Positions 21,101-28,722 are shown, counted from the stretch's first letter. The stretch is DNA of 64,000 bases from Clostridia bacterium (GCA_017399265.1 JAFQDL010000008.1:62001-126000); one strand, 5' to 3'. The notes: generated by a model not told the origin, from the sequence alone. A program made the numbers and translations.

Positions 21101-21470
21101 TAGAACAATCAATGTCGCATACAAAGTATCTGGCAATGTCGACTCTAAGGCCACCTATACACCACTTAGAGACGGCATGAAACTAGAAGACTTTATAAAA
21201 GAAAGATTGAACTATGAGTATAACAATATATACGTATATGAGAGTGAACCAAATAAGATTACTATATCATATATCGTAGATGATGGAGCTCAATCAGCTA
21301 TAAATATAACATTTGTTGGAGTTACAGTAAGTCAAATCACTGAAGATGAAGATAATGAAGTATATATACTAAATTTTGGTGATTCTGATACTTATTCTAT
21401 TACAGCAACTTTCTACGATAGTAAGCAAAATGAAATAAGTATAACAAAGACATTGACTTTGTCTAATTAA
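9141..21470 (+). CDS. Giant membrane-anchored, repeat-containing extracytoplasmic protein (4109 aa)
   Basis: A single uninterrupted 4109-codon frame after TTAGGAGAAG. The N-terminus is strongly basic (about 15 Lys/Arg in 29 residues). One hydrophobic segment at about residues 30-52 ('VILIVFISLVVLMAAGTGIY') lacks an obvious cleavage site, so it probably is a type II signal-anchor with over 4000 residues outside. Residues about 60-180 look like a beta-sandwich. The middle is Asp/Asn/Thr/Tyr-rich, and about residue 2470 to the end comprises roughly 15 degenerate repeats of 90-130 aa, each opening with an '(I/V)ENGxxLxxF(L/I)' helix and continuing in alternating beta strands. There is no LPXTG motif, SLH domain or enzyme motif. 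Probably a surface or adhesion/stalk protein. Family not recognised. Confidence 0.85.
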   Translation: MDRKFKKLAKAENKPEKKEKKPRSIKWGKVILIVFISLVVLMAAGTGIYALAGGFNEVVIGMTNIYFDINDVTSTSQTILIEDDHTLVIHYLPENATDIKLNASVTMGNSVIVDPVITAGQEFTIKVAKDANGRNIGGSAEIEFTSADDGSLSNLVTTCTLRVIVDVPVNHDDLVFKSDLQYIPSSTLANTYIISKNMESTTFYLESEKSNIFETNIFNSDNQRDVYFYYQLEGENRPEVPIVLGQTNILAPVTAVFNEELLKYELTFCPGEILENSIKIIAKTHRSVTIQDEYYAKGFDKLESEYLGKDIDELNADQEFLNLKKEFEDFLVKYESYFIQDNAEAINFFNGLKSTGTLFITVNSEFDSKVRQALSYVFVSEYVNFYISDVKVDSFRVTDEERDFNITSSDRQEQYIVYSDSNTFSLMDKFEIDLAATSLTGGSSQEIQSAAIKELMMNNLDIKVLLFDKSGRSEVSDVALNANSNNFIDNTQINFDNVSWQNDFIEFLSDDDDPYPDLQSMITGIQEHISEGNYYYFDKEENVYKRLEGQEASTKSSSVDSILDYLLFINQYAINENGDRLFGTSNQYLTVEKNVDKDGNWVEGHEGEWIFNKLIPSKSDDFQIYLMFELKVNDEDGNKVFYDFAKVNVMETSGTATDGVERNEILSYEPTMFVDSNNSEVEAAYNSKVPIGTVFGKQNITFKSDVVVNPESIAYNSFKLFAFVGYEAAAADGKIDLVYDERSIMTKSLMSNTAGYEDTTSAYYYRALNTGRTDVLYRFENLNQEPFQMVVEYEDDTKKKVISTRYDFENTPDSSVIPDNRTYGAIYAFEITNENWEIIAEYATTNEIVIFGCYVLTDIDNNPVNREGKRIYTDELVEIDDNTTNYYKVVEGMYQTTEDVLENYDEDEKYRLDDYNIVTYTTLHEINLNTNAITTEIILENINFYSKFTEPLFVEGFESEYGTPLYSKIPDTDNYKFAGTLFDNGDLIKRNTTTLNTEQSLYTLKLIVDNTYRNIIYASPFEANSVERYLELRGKKAEDITPEEILERNELERELSNLLFAWKYAFNFDTNNSDNQLNFIIGYLDKDGNFIEEDEYAIASSTKDTYLQDFLNNNILKIEKENTAKEIMGNDNPLMFALPITVQTHKTNSLETDNKRNLKLNISEAFKSAFLYAPTGDVELVVNDIKVNDVNAIYNDKYSIYANETDAAGTIQYANRLSMTAQAEGDAWEIKWDDFVYDKIYHMLRIFTINEVDKLLDTDTITNDIKSNIVHELKFGYSVEDLYGEDKKPWTGTKTAASVSISGDIPYEGILDVITANNVSANKYLLLYLFDLDGYDTVKKSEDLITLYNIVNNATLNLSSKYEDNIKALYKELVDNSDPDLKTDYDRLITYLNIISKLYIKVQEYNENVIAKESGYEDKTIEIFDIYNFANFKYTTDIKGPNTNKISYVDVYGVYQSRDLYNLIEAMARQSDKFRNEYFAAGGIFNEKIPTANPDIFLTYNIPNKPDLVGDNYVHYYTLAVYIYNKISNTNHLTYRDIPEAPTVFDIFGGGRYEKYIFQFLIENYFSHHDVFEFYNDNIVCVQPGSGDPVWNKYAPGCKSITDYMREFKVKEFTISPTEFYKYFDGYTADNSILKDDVLKVALTHDGFLPISSTIDKIIVDYKMSLSFGDFTITDTTNQNTVIDFHMEAVAEYSQPYFYDVKTATHTKLADGATVKNVIDENYANVKTLDSVNVRCVNLLKLIQAGYTDASLSLSEGITFEITEGDGLAVFVRTKGGVLEQLTNIKGYTSGSASDSSGVVDLYIFDSFIAGTSTIKITATIGKRIAYIELVVSPNLTLVNNMTVDNQKALFVSASTEDEKIYDLSNYFSISGKEDDITPTFYLKSVQAQGWNGEYSNIGTINEEGTELEIVGNNKIIIDGQKLIITGKYFTEMIITIDIESISGILLAGGQSDSQIDDLVIHVYPEKKILLNSTYYRELSNTNSAYKITSFNSSIRPFESGDDLYGSVFTFLELDPNCHEEKTINGKSIAYLKSGNPTYNNCETNPIDDDVSIKVNTEESNLQGINWYTGDEAYEYSLSDDEKLSIYDQYYKTDGNMVDQPTELNTFVSSGVSIIEGTTKLDVIPYNRSFILPLSISIADSYMIAGNKLNVFIPVAGYNIITTSNGTDTPADYKTESNEFDMPTVYITAGAMHTFTDFIHFEYADGTLDYFKTFTNNFSELTSLEVLGKLKTDSMISDGSGCRINPLIPDYNLGIDASDTSPLIGFEVNRLVYKGVDEKISVDFIITEFTPAGRGTDAKIPLSNLSVKVVITPSDKIDLGEHFVIIKNECFDALGVDVKNGTDVKTFAGDLNSYFVVGKVLNNLWNTATFDGNELEFDEVDSETNKIIYRIGESGIYKMSIEFYRDGTNDAINCVSQNLQKVVFNTEIIQNDKDNIRAKIVFHTTTSSIALGDTMKIVISDFVPDILFDFDSVIEVENGTTIDWFLKYKLFIKDNYDPDLVNVYFNTIDNVSVITYGSESDLTTITFNKLCTTVNGSTGQNVFIFNNFDDPITYTVKINIGGDDFEIKPINDAGGETDLKIIPKVPSSREDITSITVENLSYVSDLFRYFFHTDFVPTDAADENGNKEKLSVEFSVSDDKKIFTYGNETLTLNGDVELNPVKDEAGNTIDYMLVFKSSNNVTADYKVYGYSIPDLTFDEEPFINKTITIIPHVTLKSDVLNGASEYSGMKLQTFVENYFNNSVSYEIIDSTTLSINNGDTTTATVSFTNVEIVKNKDTYILLMNNDAKFTTEVVNSVVDFSKPFGWFGLITPISVTPTITNSIVYKDDADPKVLLSLENGVSVSTFIRYLNGLGDNPPIVKVEDNKYTITQGDLVYTLEFNGVTFIGDTNSFTFQPDVTHSVSISLTKTDGDSIIEIIKDIYVALSPVNTLSNDVLNLSESQLQLVENGISVTDFVKMWVSDTIIRGYTPVDTEGDNVIKYSKTGHNTITFILNGASIKNNRIIFISEADGHNVTIKITGDYYGDVEKVINLTPKYTVDMNNAITIENGQKLDALIEALMVEGYQEGYNIVSGTDTTTITKSVEGDRTITIELTNIGLIGTNNIIALGDNVEIKVVVVHNSGETFTLTFKESESEITTHILIKTDAVKLLLNTPPDHTSHTTIENGSSLNYLLAKFFDIKIETLDEKYNKNVDPSTKTITLTSSGTDGYVLVVTFSNNITLTSYNILFNETEPGTDYTITVVIKKGDLDLVDLKFTVTPNMIISNSVFDATALTMHNAMSMVEFLNSLGLPEIGDGKYTHSNIETNGTRELKLSKDGCPTITLKFTNIKIVSDAKSKYNLITTADSDYKVTIVITDVDNTDVDNKEIISIEKDIAVTTILQSSIYTNTITINNASPLSDFLNAYFNDVSTTNEPANYTITGDNEIEITNTINGVVVTTTLTFTNATISNDLRILFTESATDRSVGINIAIGGVNVVSTTVKLTPNIIINSSVLVANPSIENGIYLDEFAKIFINSSKYDRTKTTPIISEKKIVLKDFAGNIVATLTLTDDDATIIEYDSKNIITFSDDTSSIKIVAGGVTINSISINCIMTINNFTTTEKQIEDGTCIIDVLLGNFATINRAVYEADPIIENNTSPNYIKYTASGTKTLTISFETATIEYVDGIPVIRFKIENGSYTESDITIKITENTIPLVSYSATLKPITIVAPAAYNTPVVENRVNIDNFLRGYIPDLGDYTRSEPVVAAAADSESYNTTVEYKHNTDSKILVVSGLEFDGNYVVFNGKTDYNVTVKYYEGTESSETKLLAATKFKIEANYTIKADNSWKNIYPGMTLTSLLNELNIDADSYDIPTLTTGDSEITLTSKTNSKESITLTLVGFVVNVEETTTIELKTTAVLPVTCKVNDASSDPVDITIKEGMAIRDFLAEFDGFGLGGFNVDNYTITCDSDTNEITLTENVETNPNTITLSWEGIAEVIAGDTSSLHIIDYDRTINVAYKVSGNVDSKATYTPLRDGMKLEDFIKERLNYEYNNIYVYESEPNKITISYIVDDGAQSAINITFVGVTVSQITEDEDNEVYILNFGDSDTYSITATFYDSKQNEISITKTLTLSN
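16540..21467 (+). repeat. About 15 degenerate protein repeats in the C-terminal third of the giant gene
   Basis: Repeat openings recognised by eye near 16567 (VENGTTIDWFL), 16930 (VENLSYVSDLF), 17320 (YSGMKLQTFV), 17652 (LENGVSVSTFI), 17978 (VENGISVTDFV), 18280 (IENGQKLDALI), 18630 (IENGSSLNYLL), 18970 (MHNAMSMVEFL), 19318 (INNASPLSDFL), 19640 (IENGIYLDEFA), 19950 (IEDGTCIIDVL), 20290 (VENRVNIDNFL), 20620 (IYPGMTLTSLL), 20885 (IKEGMAIRDFL) and 21170 (LRDGMKLEDFI). Spacing is 88-130 residues. They diverge strongly at DNA level. Confidence 0.75.
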
Positions 21471-21478
21471 TCAAAAAC

Positions 21479-21516
21479 AAGATATGCTAATTAAAAGTTT
21501 AGCATATCTTTTTTTT
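21479..21516 (+). terminator. Terminator after the giant gene
   Basis: AGATATGCTAA / TTAGCATATCT stem (21480-21490 with 21499-21509) and a run of T. Confidence 0.9.
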
Positions 21517-21570
21517 GAGGTTGATAGTACTAGATAACAAATTCTTTTTTTTGCATGATTTGAAAATTTA

Positions 21571-21599
21571 TTGCTAAATATGTCTATAAGTAGTATAAT
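21571..21599 (+). promoter_or_regulatory. Vegetative promoter of the 300-aa membrane protein
   Basis: TTGCTA (21571-21576), 17 bp, TATAAT (21594-21599). Confidence 0.7.
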
Positions 21600-21631
21600 G
21601 TAATCGTAATAATAAAATAAGGAGAAAAAGT

Positions 21632-22534
21632 ATGAATACAAGTAAAAATTTAATCGAATTCTTTGCTAATACTCGTGCAAAATTCAAAGGAAAATTTGGC
21701 TATGCATTCTTAGGTACATTGATTTCTGTACTACCATTTGCAGCTATTTTAGCGGCTGCTGCTTGGCTATCTACATTAGTTAGTTGGTTGTTTGCTACAA
21801 TCCTAGTATTTGCTCTAGCATTGGTAGGAATAATGCAAGTAGGTCATATCAGATTTATTAGAGAACTTGCAGAATCAGACAATGCACCTAGCTTAAAGGT
21901 GTTGTTTAGCGGATTTAAGAAAGAAACAGTTCTAAATTACCTATTCTTAGGTGCTGTTATGACTGTTATTTACTTATTTAGTGCAGCGCTATTTGTTATT
22001 CCTCTATTAGTTGTAGTTGCTTTATATTCTATGGTTTTCTATTTTGTAGAACACCACAAATATGACAATTACCTAGAAGCTTTGAGAATGACAAGAATAC
22101 GTATGAGAAGACAAAAATCTCACATGTATGCTTATAAGTCAATTTTCTTTTTAGCATATTTTGTATTGATTGTATTATTTGTAGTGCCATTTATATTCTC
22201 TCTTCGTATTGAAAACATGGCTGTACAAGTATTGCTAATTGTATTAGAACATGGTTTATTGTATCTTGGATTCTCTTTCATTACTACATTCTATTCTTTT
22301 GCTAACAACAATTTCTTTGCAGAAGTATTAGATTATCATGAAAAGAAAGCTATAAAGACTGCTAAACCAGAAATAGAAGAAAAGAAAGAAGAAGTTGCAG
22401 AAGAAAAGATTGAAAAAGTAGAAAAGAAGCCAGCAGCAAAGAGAACTACTACTGCTACTAAAACTACTACAAAGACTACTGCAGCAAAGAAGACTACTGC
22501 TACTAAATCAACTACAAAAAAGACTACAAAATAA
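21632..22534 (+). CDS. Polytopic membrane protein (DUF975-like) with a Lys/Thr/Ala-rich histone-like tail
   Basis: 300 aa after AAGGAG (21620). About six hydrophobic segments span residues 23-225, with an Arg-rich cytoplasmic loop 'MTRIRMRRQKSH' between the fourth and fifth. Layout and the 'LRMTRIRMR' loop resemble the DUF975 integral membrane family, but this is by eye. From about residue 238 the chain becomes a Glu/Lys helix and then a roughly 45-residue tail made almost only of Lys, Thr and Ala ('KKTTATKSTTKKTTK'), as seen in histone H1-like proteins. That tail is presumably cytoplasmic and could bind nucleic acid or another polyanion. Monocistronic between two terminators. Function unknown. 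Confidence 0.7.
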   Translation: MNTSKNLIEFFANTRAKFKGKFGYAFLGTLISVLPFAAILAAAAWLSTLVSWLFATILVFALALVGIMQVGHIRFIRELAESDNAPSLKVLFSGFKKETVLNYLFLGAVMTVIYLFSAALFVIPLLVVVALYSMVFYFVEHHKYDNYLEALRMTRIRMRRQKSHMYAYKSIFFLAYFVLIVLFVVPFIFSLRIENMAVQVLLIVLEHGLLYLGFSFITTFYSFANNNFFAEVLDYHEKKAIKTAKPEIEEKKEEVAEEKIEKVEKKPAAKRTTTATKTTTKTTAAKKTTATKSTTKKTTK

Positions 22535-22544
22535 TTAAAAAAAA

Positions 22545-22578
22545 TACAGACTATTTTTACTAATAGTCTGTTTTTTTT
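22545..22578. terminator. Bidirectional terminator between the 300-aa gene and groEL
   Basis: CAGACTATT (22547-22555) pairs with AATAGTCTG (22562-22570), with A-run before and T-run after. Confidence 0.85.
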
Positions 22579-22609
22579 ATGTATGCAAACAATCTAAAAC
22601 CTGTAATAT

Positions 22610-24485
<1,876 letters not shown>

Positions 24486-24527
24486 ATTTTCTCCTTTTTG
24501 TATTTATATTTTTTTATAGTTGATTTT

Positions 24528-24590
24528 AGACGAATAACATTCAATCTATTCGAAAATATTCTATATTCGCTTTTTTGCAAAAATCAAGTT
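24528..24590 (-). promoter_or_regulatory. groES promoter region with CGAATA inverted repeats instead of CIRCE
   Basis: On the minus strand TTGATT is followed 16 bp later by TATAGA (or 18 bp by TAGAAT). Just downstream lies CGAATA-N10-TATTCG (24531-24552 region), and a further CGAATAT / ATATTTTCG-like half-site overlaps the -10. The HrcA box TTAGCACTC-N9-GAGTGCTAA and the CtsR heptads are absent. Regulator unknown. Confidence 0.45.
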
Positions 24591-24643
24591 TTACTGACAC
24601 TTTTTTCAGTAATTATTGATAATCTGTAAACATATGATTTAAT

Positions 24644-25405
24644 ATGGACAACAATTTAGATTATACAAAAGCATTTGTAATTAAGAAAAAAAACTTAATA
24701 AAGCCAGTTTTTATATTTGTCATAATTTTGATAATTGTGGTTAGTAGTATATTTTTGCTAATTAATTTTTTGCCAAATTCTACCAAATTTGATGTTACAA
24801 TACCATCAAAAGACTTTTATGCAGTGTCGCTAATGAGTTCAACGCAAAAACTAGAATTAGACAAAGAATATAATAGAGTTATATCCCTTGGTGCATGTGG
24901 GTATATTATAAAAATTGGAGATATGTACAATATGTTAGCACTTATTTATCCTAGCGAGGATTTAGCAAGAAGTGTTGTTGCTAGCAATAGTCATATTAAT
25001 TGGGATTTGCAAGTTGTAAAAATTAGTACCAAAGACAATTCTTTTGATCTAGACGGTTATGGTAGAGAAGATATAGCCAAAGTCAATGAGATAGCCACAT
25101 ATATCTATGACTTTGCTAATATCTTATATGAATTAACTATTTCTTTGCAAACTAGTAGTATATCGTCTATAGCTTGTGCTAGTAGCATAAATACGCACAA
25201 AGGCGAACTACTAAGCTACAAAACACAACTACAATATTTTATCTCTCAGACTAATAATAAAGACCTTATAGCCTTGCAAGAAGTAATAATCAAATTAGAC
25301 AACATTTTAGAAAAACTAGTTAATAATCTAATAGTTAATTCTGTAGATAGTCATATTATCAAATATGCACTCTGCGAATATATTGACGCTTTATATAATT
25401 ACTAA
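24644..25405 (+). CDS. Membrane-anchored extracytoplasmic protein, 253 aa, possible SPOR-like domain
   Basis: Residues about 20-43 ('VFIFVIILIIVVSSIFLLI') form one transmembrane segment after a Lys-rich N-terminus. Residues about 55-125 ('FYAVSLMSSTQKLEL...CGYIIKIGDMYNMLALIYPSEDLARSVV') have the 'aYavs...s...A......aGgyi...g..Y.VlvG.Y...eeA' rhythm of SPOR peptidoglycan-binding domains. The rest is helical. No SD precedes ATG 24644; GATAAT (24618-24623) and CTGACA (24594-24599) suggest a promoter giving a leader of only about 14 nt. It lies upstream of lspA. The domain call is from pattern only; a sporulation or envelope role is inference. Confidence 0.6.
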   Translation: MDNNLDYTKAFVIKKKNLIKPVFIFVIILIIVVSSIFLLINFLPNSTKFDVTIPSKDFYAVSLMSSTQKLELDKEYNRVISLGACGYIIKIGDMYNMLALIYPSEDLARSVVASNSHINWDLQVVKISTKDNSFDLDGYGREDIAKVNEIATYIYDFANILYELTISLQTSSISSIACASSINTHKGELLSYKTQLQYFISQTNNKDLIALQEVIIKLDNILEKLVNNLIVNSVDSHIIKYALCEYIDALYNY

Positions 25406-25411
25406 AAATTA

Positions 25412-25441
25412 TTGCTTAAAATTAGAAAATTGTGATATCAT
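25412..25441 (+). promoter_or_regulatory. Candidate promoter abutting lspA (possibly leaderless)
   Basis: TTGCTT (25412-25417), 18 bp, TATCAT (25436-25441). The ATG of lspA is at 25448, six bases after the -10, so a transcript from here would start at or next to the start codon. No SD is present. Confidence 0.35.
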
Positions 25442-25447
25442 ATAAAT

Positions 25448-25954
25448 ATGAAAAAACGTAAAATTGATTGGGTTAATTTAATATGGAAGATATCTTGGAT
25501 AGTGATATTTCTAGCGATAGATTTAGTCACTAAGGATTTTTTTATGAAATATTTCAATAATGGCAACGAAGAGATATCCCTTCTTGGCGGCTTCTTGGAG
25601 TTTACTTTTTATCTCAATCCAGGTGCGGCATTTGGCAGCTTTGGAGATAGTACGTTATTTCTGACAATTATCAGTGGTGCCTTTGTAATAGTGTTTAGTA
25701 TAATTGATGTATTACAAAACGATAAAAGCAAGCTAAATACGTTTGCATTTTCTTTGATTATTTCTGGTGCATTAGGCAATATGATAGACAGAATATTTAT
25801 TACCAAAGTAAGGGATTTTATCCGACTATCCATATTCCCATTTGTATTTAATATTGCAGATGTCTGTATATGTGTAGGCGTGTTCTTGTACGTTCTTAAT
25901 TTTATTATCAGAGAAGCAAAAAATAGAAAAAAGGAAGAAACTAAAGTTGAGTGA
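25448..25954 (+). CDS. lspA: Lipoprotein signal peptidase (signal peptidase II)
   Basis: 168 aa with four membrane segments. The two catalytic aspartates of this aspartic protease are in 'GALGNMIDRIF' and 'FNIADVCICVG', and 'NPGAAFG' is the conserved loop. It cleaves prolipoproteins at the lipobox cysteine. Lipoproteins elsewhere in the window (53132, 58625) are substrates. Its stop overlaps the start of the pseudouridine synthase by 8 bases, the common lspA-rluD arrangement of Firmicutes. Confidence 0.96.
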   Translation: MKKRKIDWVNLIWKISWIVIFLAIDLVTKDFFMKYFNNGNEEISLLGGFLEFTFYLNPGAAFGSFGDSTLFLTIISGAFVIVFSIIDVLQNDKSKLNTFAFSLIISGALGNMIDRIFITKVRDFIRLSIFPFVFNIADVCICVGVFLYVLNFIIREAKNRKKEETKVE

Positions 25955-26855
25955 TATAATTAATGTAACAGTGTCTGGCGTTAGGTTAGATAAGTATTTA
26001 CAAGAAAATTTCCCAGACTTCTCACGGTCTCAGATTAAGAAAAGTATAGATTTAGGTCAAGTGACAGTTAATGGAGAGAAAGTAAAAGCAGGATATGAAT
26101 TAAAAGTCGGTGATAGAATAGAATATGTATTAGAGGACACCAAGACTATTACAGCAAAACCTCAAGAAATAGATATAGATATTGTATACGAAGATGATGA
26201 TATTATAGTAATTAACAAAGCACAAGGTATGGTGGTGCACCCAGCAGTAGGTAATAGGGAGGGAACACTTGTTAATGCTCTGTTGTACAAAACGAATTCT
26301 CTAAGTAATGTTAATGGAGATATTAGACCGGGAATTGTGCACAGAATAGATAAAGATACAAGTGGATTACTAGTTGTTGCAAAAAATGATAAAGCACACA
26401 AAAATTTATCTGAACAAATATCCTCAAAGACATGCAAAAGATACTATTTTGCATTGCTTCAAGGAGTGCTAAAGGATAGTCAAGGTGAGATTATAACCAA
26501 TATCGGACGTGATCCAAAGAACCGATTAAAGATGTCTGTTTTACCTGCGGATAAGGGCAAAATAGCTCATACACTTTATAAGGTAATAAAGTACTACAAA
26601 GGTTATAGCTTTTGCGAATTTGAATTAAAAACGGGTAGAACCCATCAAATCCGTGTACATAGTGCATATCTTCGTCATGCAATTGTTGGAGATAGTTTAT
26701 ACAACAACAACCCATGCAAATTTAAGCTAAATGGTCAATTACTCCATGCGTACAAGTTGGTTTTGGTTCATCCTACAACCAATAAAGAAATGGTTTTTGA
26801 GGCACCTATTCCTACATATTTTCAGAAAGTTTTAGACAGCTTGGAAGAGATTTAA
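25947..26855 (+). CDS. rluD: RluA/RluD-family 23S rRNA pseudouridine synthase
   Basis: 302 aa from TTG 25947 (SD AAGGAAG at 25931-25937). The N-terminal S4 RNA-binding domain ('VRLDKYLQENFPDFSRSQIKKSIDLGQVTVNG') is followed by the synthase domain, with catalytic Asp in 'HRIDKDTSGLL' (about residue 136) and 'GRTHQIRVH'. It isomerises uridines in rRNA; RluD-type (helix 69) is the usual lspA neighbour, but exact target sites cannot be read from sequence. Confidence 0.93.
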   Translation: MSDIINVTVSGVRLDKYLQENFPDFSRSQIKKSIDLGQVTVNGEKVKAGYELKVGDRIEYVLEDTKTITAKPQEIDIDIVYEDDDIIVINKAQGMVVHPAVGNREGTLVNALLYKTNSLSNVNGDIRPGIVHRIDKDTSGLLVVAKNDKAHKNLSEQISSKTCKRYYFALLQGVLKDSQGEIITNIGRDPKNRLKMSVLPADKGKIAHTLYKVIKYYKGYSFCEFELKTGRTHQIRVHSAYLRHAIVGDSLYNNNPCKFKLNGQLLHAYKLVLVHPTTNKEMVFEAPIPTYFQKVLDSLEEI

Positions 26856-26876
26856 TCTTTGCCAAGTTTTTTTTAA
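26838..26876 (+). terminator. Terminator overlapping the end of the rluD-like gene
   Basis: GCTTGG...CCAAG with an inner AAGA/TCTT pairing, followed by eight T. Confidence 0.7.
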
Positions 26877-26930
26877 ACTTTTTTTTCAATAAATCATAAA
26901 TAATGTATATAAATATTTAAGGAGAATTGT

Positions 26931-28181
26931 ATGATTATTTATGAAATTCAAAAAGGCGACACCTTGTATGAGATAGCCAGCATGTATGATACAACGGTAG
27001 AAAGAATTAGTGAGGCAAATAATATCAATCCTAATGATACTTTAGTTGTAGGTCAGGCGATTTCAATTCCACAAGACAATATCAATTACCAAGTGTCTAG
27101 AGGGGATAGTCTGTATAGGATCTCACGAAGGTTTGGTGTGCCTATAGAAAGTATCTTAGCAGCAAATCCTTCAATTACCAATCCTAGTCTGATATACCCA
27201 GGGCAGATGTTAACTATTCCATTGGGTATAAAACCATACAATGTAGTAGTTAATGGCTATATGCTTCCAAGCATAATGGAAACAACACTAAATAGGACAC
27301 TGCCATATCTTACATATCTAAGTATTTTTAGTTATGAGGTACTGCCAAATGGTAGTCTAAGAATGGTTGATGACGAGGATTATATTAGAGAAGCAAAAAA
27401 TAGAGGTGTTGAGCCATTGCTTACTATAACTAATATTGACGGAAGCGAGTTTAGTAGTGAACTTGCGAGTGTTATTTTGAATAACGAGCAGATATCCAAT
27501 AACCTTATTACTAATATTTTAGATACAATGATACAAAAAGGTTATTATGGAGTAAATGTTGATTTTGAGTACCTATATCCTAGTGATAAAGACGCATATA
27601 CTATATTTTTGGAGAAGTTAACTTTAGTAATGCGCCAAAATGGCTATATTGTAGCGGTGGCAGTTGCACCTAAGACATCGGATAGTCAGATGGGATTGCT
27701 TTATGAAGCACATGATTACAAAGCCATTGGAGATATAGTGGACATCGTTATTATCATGACATATGAATGGGGATATTTGTATGGGGAACCTCAAGCAATT
27801 TCTCCAATAAATAAAATAGAAGAAGTCGTTAATTATGCTATTACAAAAATAAATCCGCAAAAAATATTATTAGGGGTGTCTAATTACGCTTATGATTGGA
27901 CTTTGCCATATGTTTCTGGGGAGCCAGCAGCATATCTTAGTAATCAACAAGCCTTATCTCTTGCTAGAGAAAAGGGTAGTACAATAATGTTTGATAAACT
28001 TGCTCAAAGTCCTTATTTTTATTACTACACTCCTACCAATAGGCATGTTGTATGGTTTGAAGACGTGAGGAGCTTGAGTGCCAAACTTGGCATTGTAGAA
28101 AAATATAATTTGCTTGGAATTAGTATTTGGAATATCAATTTCTTATTTAATACATATGGGTTATTAGAAAAGAAGTTTTAG
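26931..28181 (+). CDS. sleL: LysM-GH18 spore cortex-lytic/coat enzyme SleL (YaaH-like)
   Basis: 416 aa, no signal peptide. Two LysM peptidoglycan-binding repeats at about residues 2-48 ('YEIQKGDTLYEIASMYDT') and 52-97 ('YQVSRGDSLYRISRRFGV'). A glycoside hydrolase family 18 barrel follows, with the catalytic 'GVNVDFEYL' (DxxDxDxE-type, Glu about residue 211) and 'IIMTYEWGY'. SleL is an N-acetylglucosaminidase acting on cortex fragments containing muramic-delta-lactam during germination, located at the coat-cortex boundary. Own SD (AAGGAG) and terminators on both sides. Sporulation context agrees with spoIVA, spoIIP and ylmC nearby. Confidence 0.9.
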   Translation: MIIYEIQKGDTLYEIASMYDTTVERISEANNINPNDTLVVGQAISIPQDNINYQVSRGDSLYRISRRFGVPIESILAANPSITNPSLIYPGQMLTIPLGIKPYNVVVNGYMLPSIMETTLNRTLPYLTYLSIFSYEVLPNGSLRMVDDEDYIREAKNRGVEPLLTITNIDGSEFSSELASVILNNEQISNNLITNILDTMIQKGYYGVNVDFEYLYPSDKDAYTIFLEKLTLVMRQNGYIVAVAVAPKTSDSQMGLLYEAHDYKAIGDIVDIVIIMTYEWGYLYGEPQAISPINKIEEVVNYAITKINPQKILLGVSNYAYDWTLPYVSGEPAAYLSNQQALSLAREKGSTIMFDKLAQSPYFYYYTPTNRHVVWFEDVRSLSAKLGIVEKYNLLGISIWNINFLFNTYGLLEKKF

Positions 28182-28183
28182 TA

Positions 28184-28221
28184 GTAAAAAAAGTGAACTT
28201 GGTTAAAGTTCGCTTTTTTTA
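28184..28221. terminator. Terminator after sleL (also faces the minus-strand gene)
   Basis: AAAAAGTGAACTT / AAGTTCGCTTTTTTT hairpin flanked by A and T runs. Confidence 0.8.
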
Positions 28222-28232
28222 TTATGATATAT

Positions 28233-28550
28233 TTAGTTGTTTTCATATGGTTCTTCAGTATATTTTGGCTTCTTATCGTCTTTTTTATCTTCTTTGACTT
28301 CCATACTATTAACATTGCTTATATCTACTAGTATTACATCTTTTCCTATTTTAACAATATTACAATAGGGTATAAATAGATCATTGCCATTTTTAAATAA
28401 CCGAAACTTGTTTTCATAATTTGGTACGACTATACCCAATACTTTTGCAGACCTTGTATCTATCACCATATCTACAATATTTCCAAGTCTCTTTCCGTTA
28501 AATACATTTACCACTTCTTTTGCTCTTAGTTCACAAAATGTTATCTTCAT
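28233..28550 (-). CDS. YlmC/YmxH-family PRC-barrel sporulation protein
   Basis: 105 aa. 'CELRAKEVVNVFNGKRLGNIVDMVID' followed by 'KVLGIVVPNY' and 'LFIPYCNIVKIGKDVILVDI' is the complete PRC-barrel pattern of the YlmC/YmxH family, found in sporulating Firmicutes. A short Lys/Asp/Glu tail follows. The molecular role is not established; the family is linked with sporulation through phyletic distribution. Monocistronic, convergent with sleL. Confidence 0.85.
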   Translation of the reverse strand: MKITFCELRAKEVVNVFNGKRLGNIVDMVIDTRSAKVLGIVVPNYENKFRLFKNGNDLFIPYCNIVKIGKDVILVDISNVNSMEVKEDKKDDKKPKYTEEPYENN

Positions 28551-28722
28551 AATTCTACACCTATATAACTATATATGTATTTTTCGACACAAAAAGTACC
28601 ATGGAATATAATTTTTATAAAGAATATGCCTATTATGAAAAAGTTAAAAAAGTACTGAATAATATTATACAATTAGTTATATTTCTGTTATAATTAGTTA
28701 CTAAACAAAAGAAGGTGACGAG

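Noticed and set aside
24486..24643. CIRCE/HrcA element upstream of groES
   Set aside because: TTAGCACTC-N9-GAGTGCTAA is not present on either strand.
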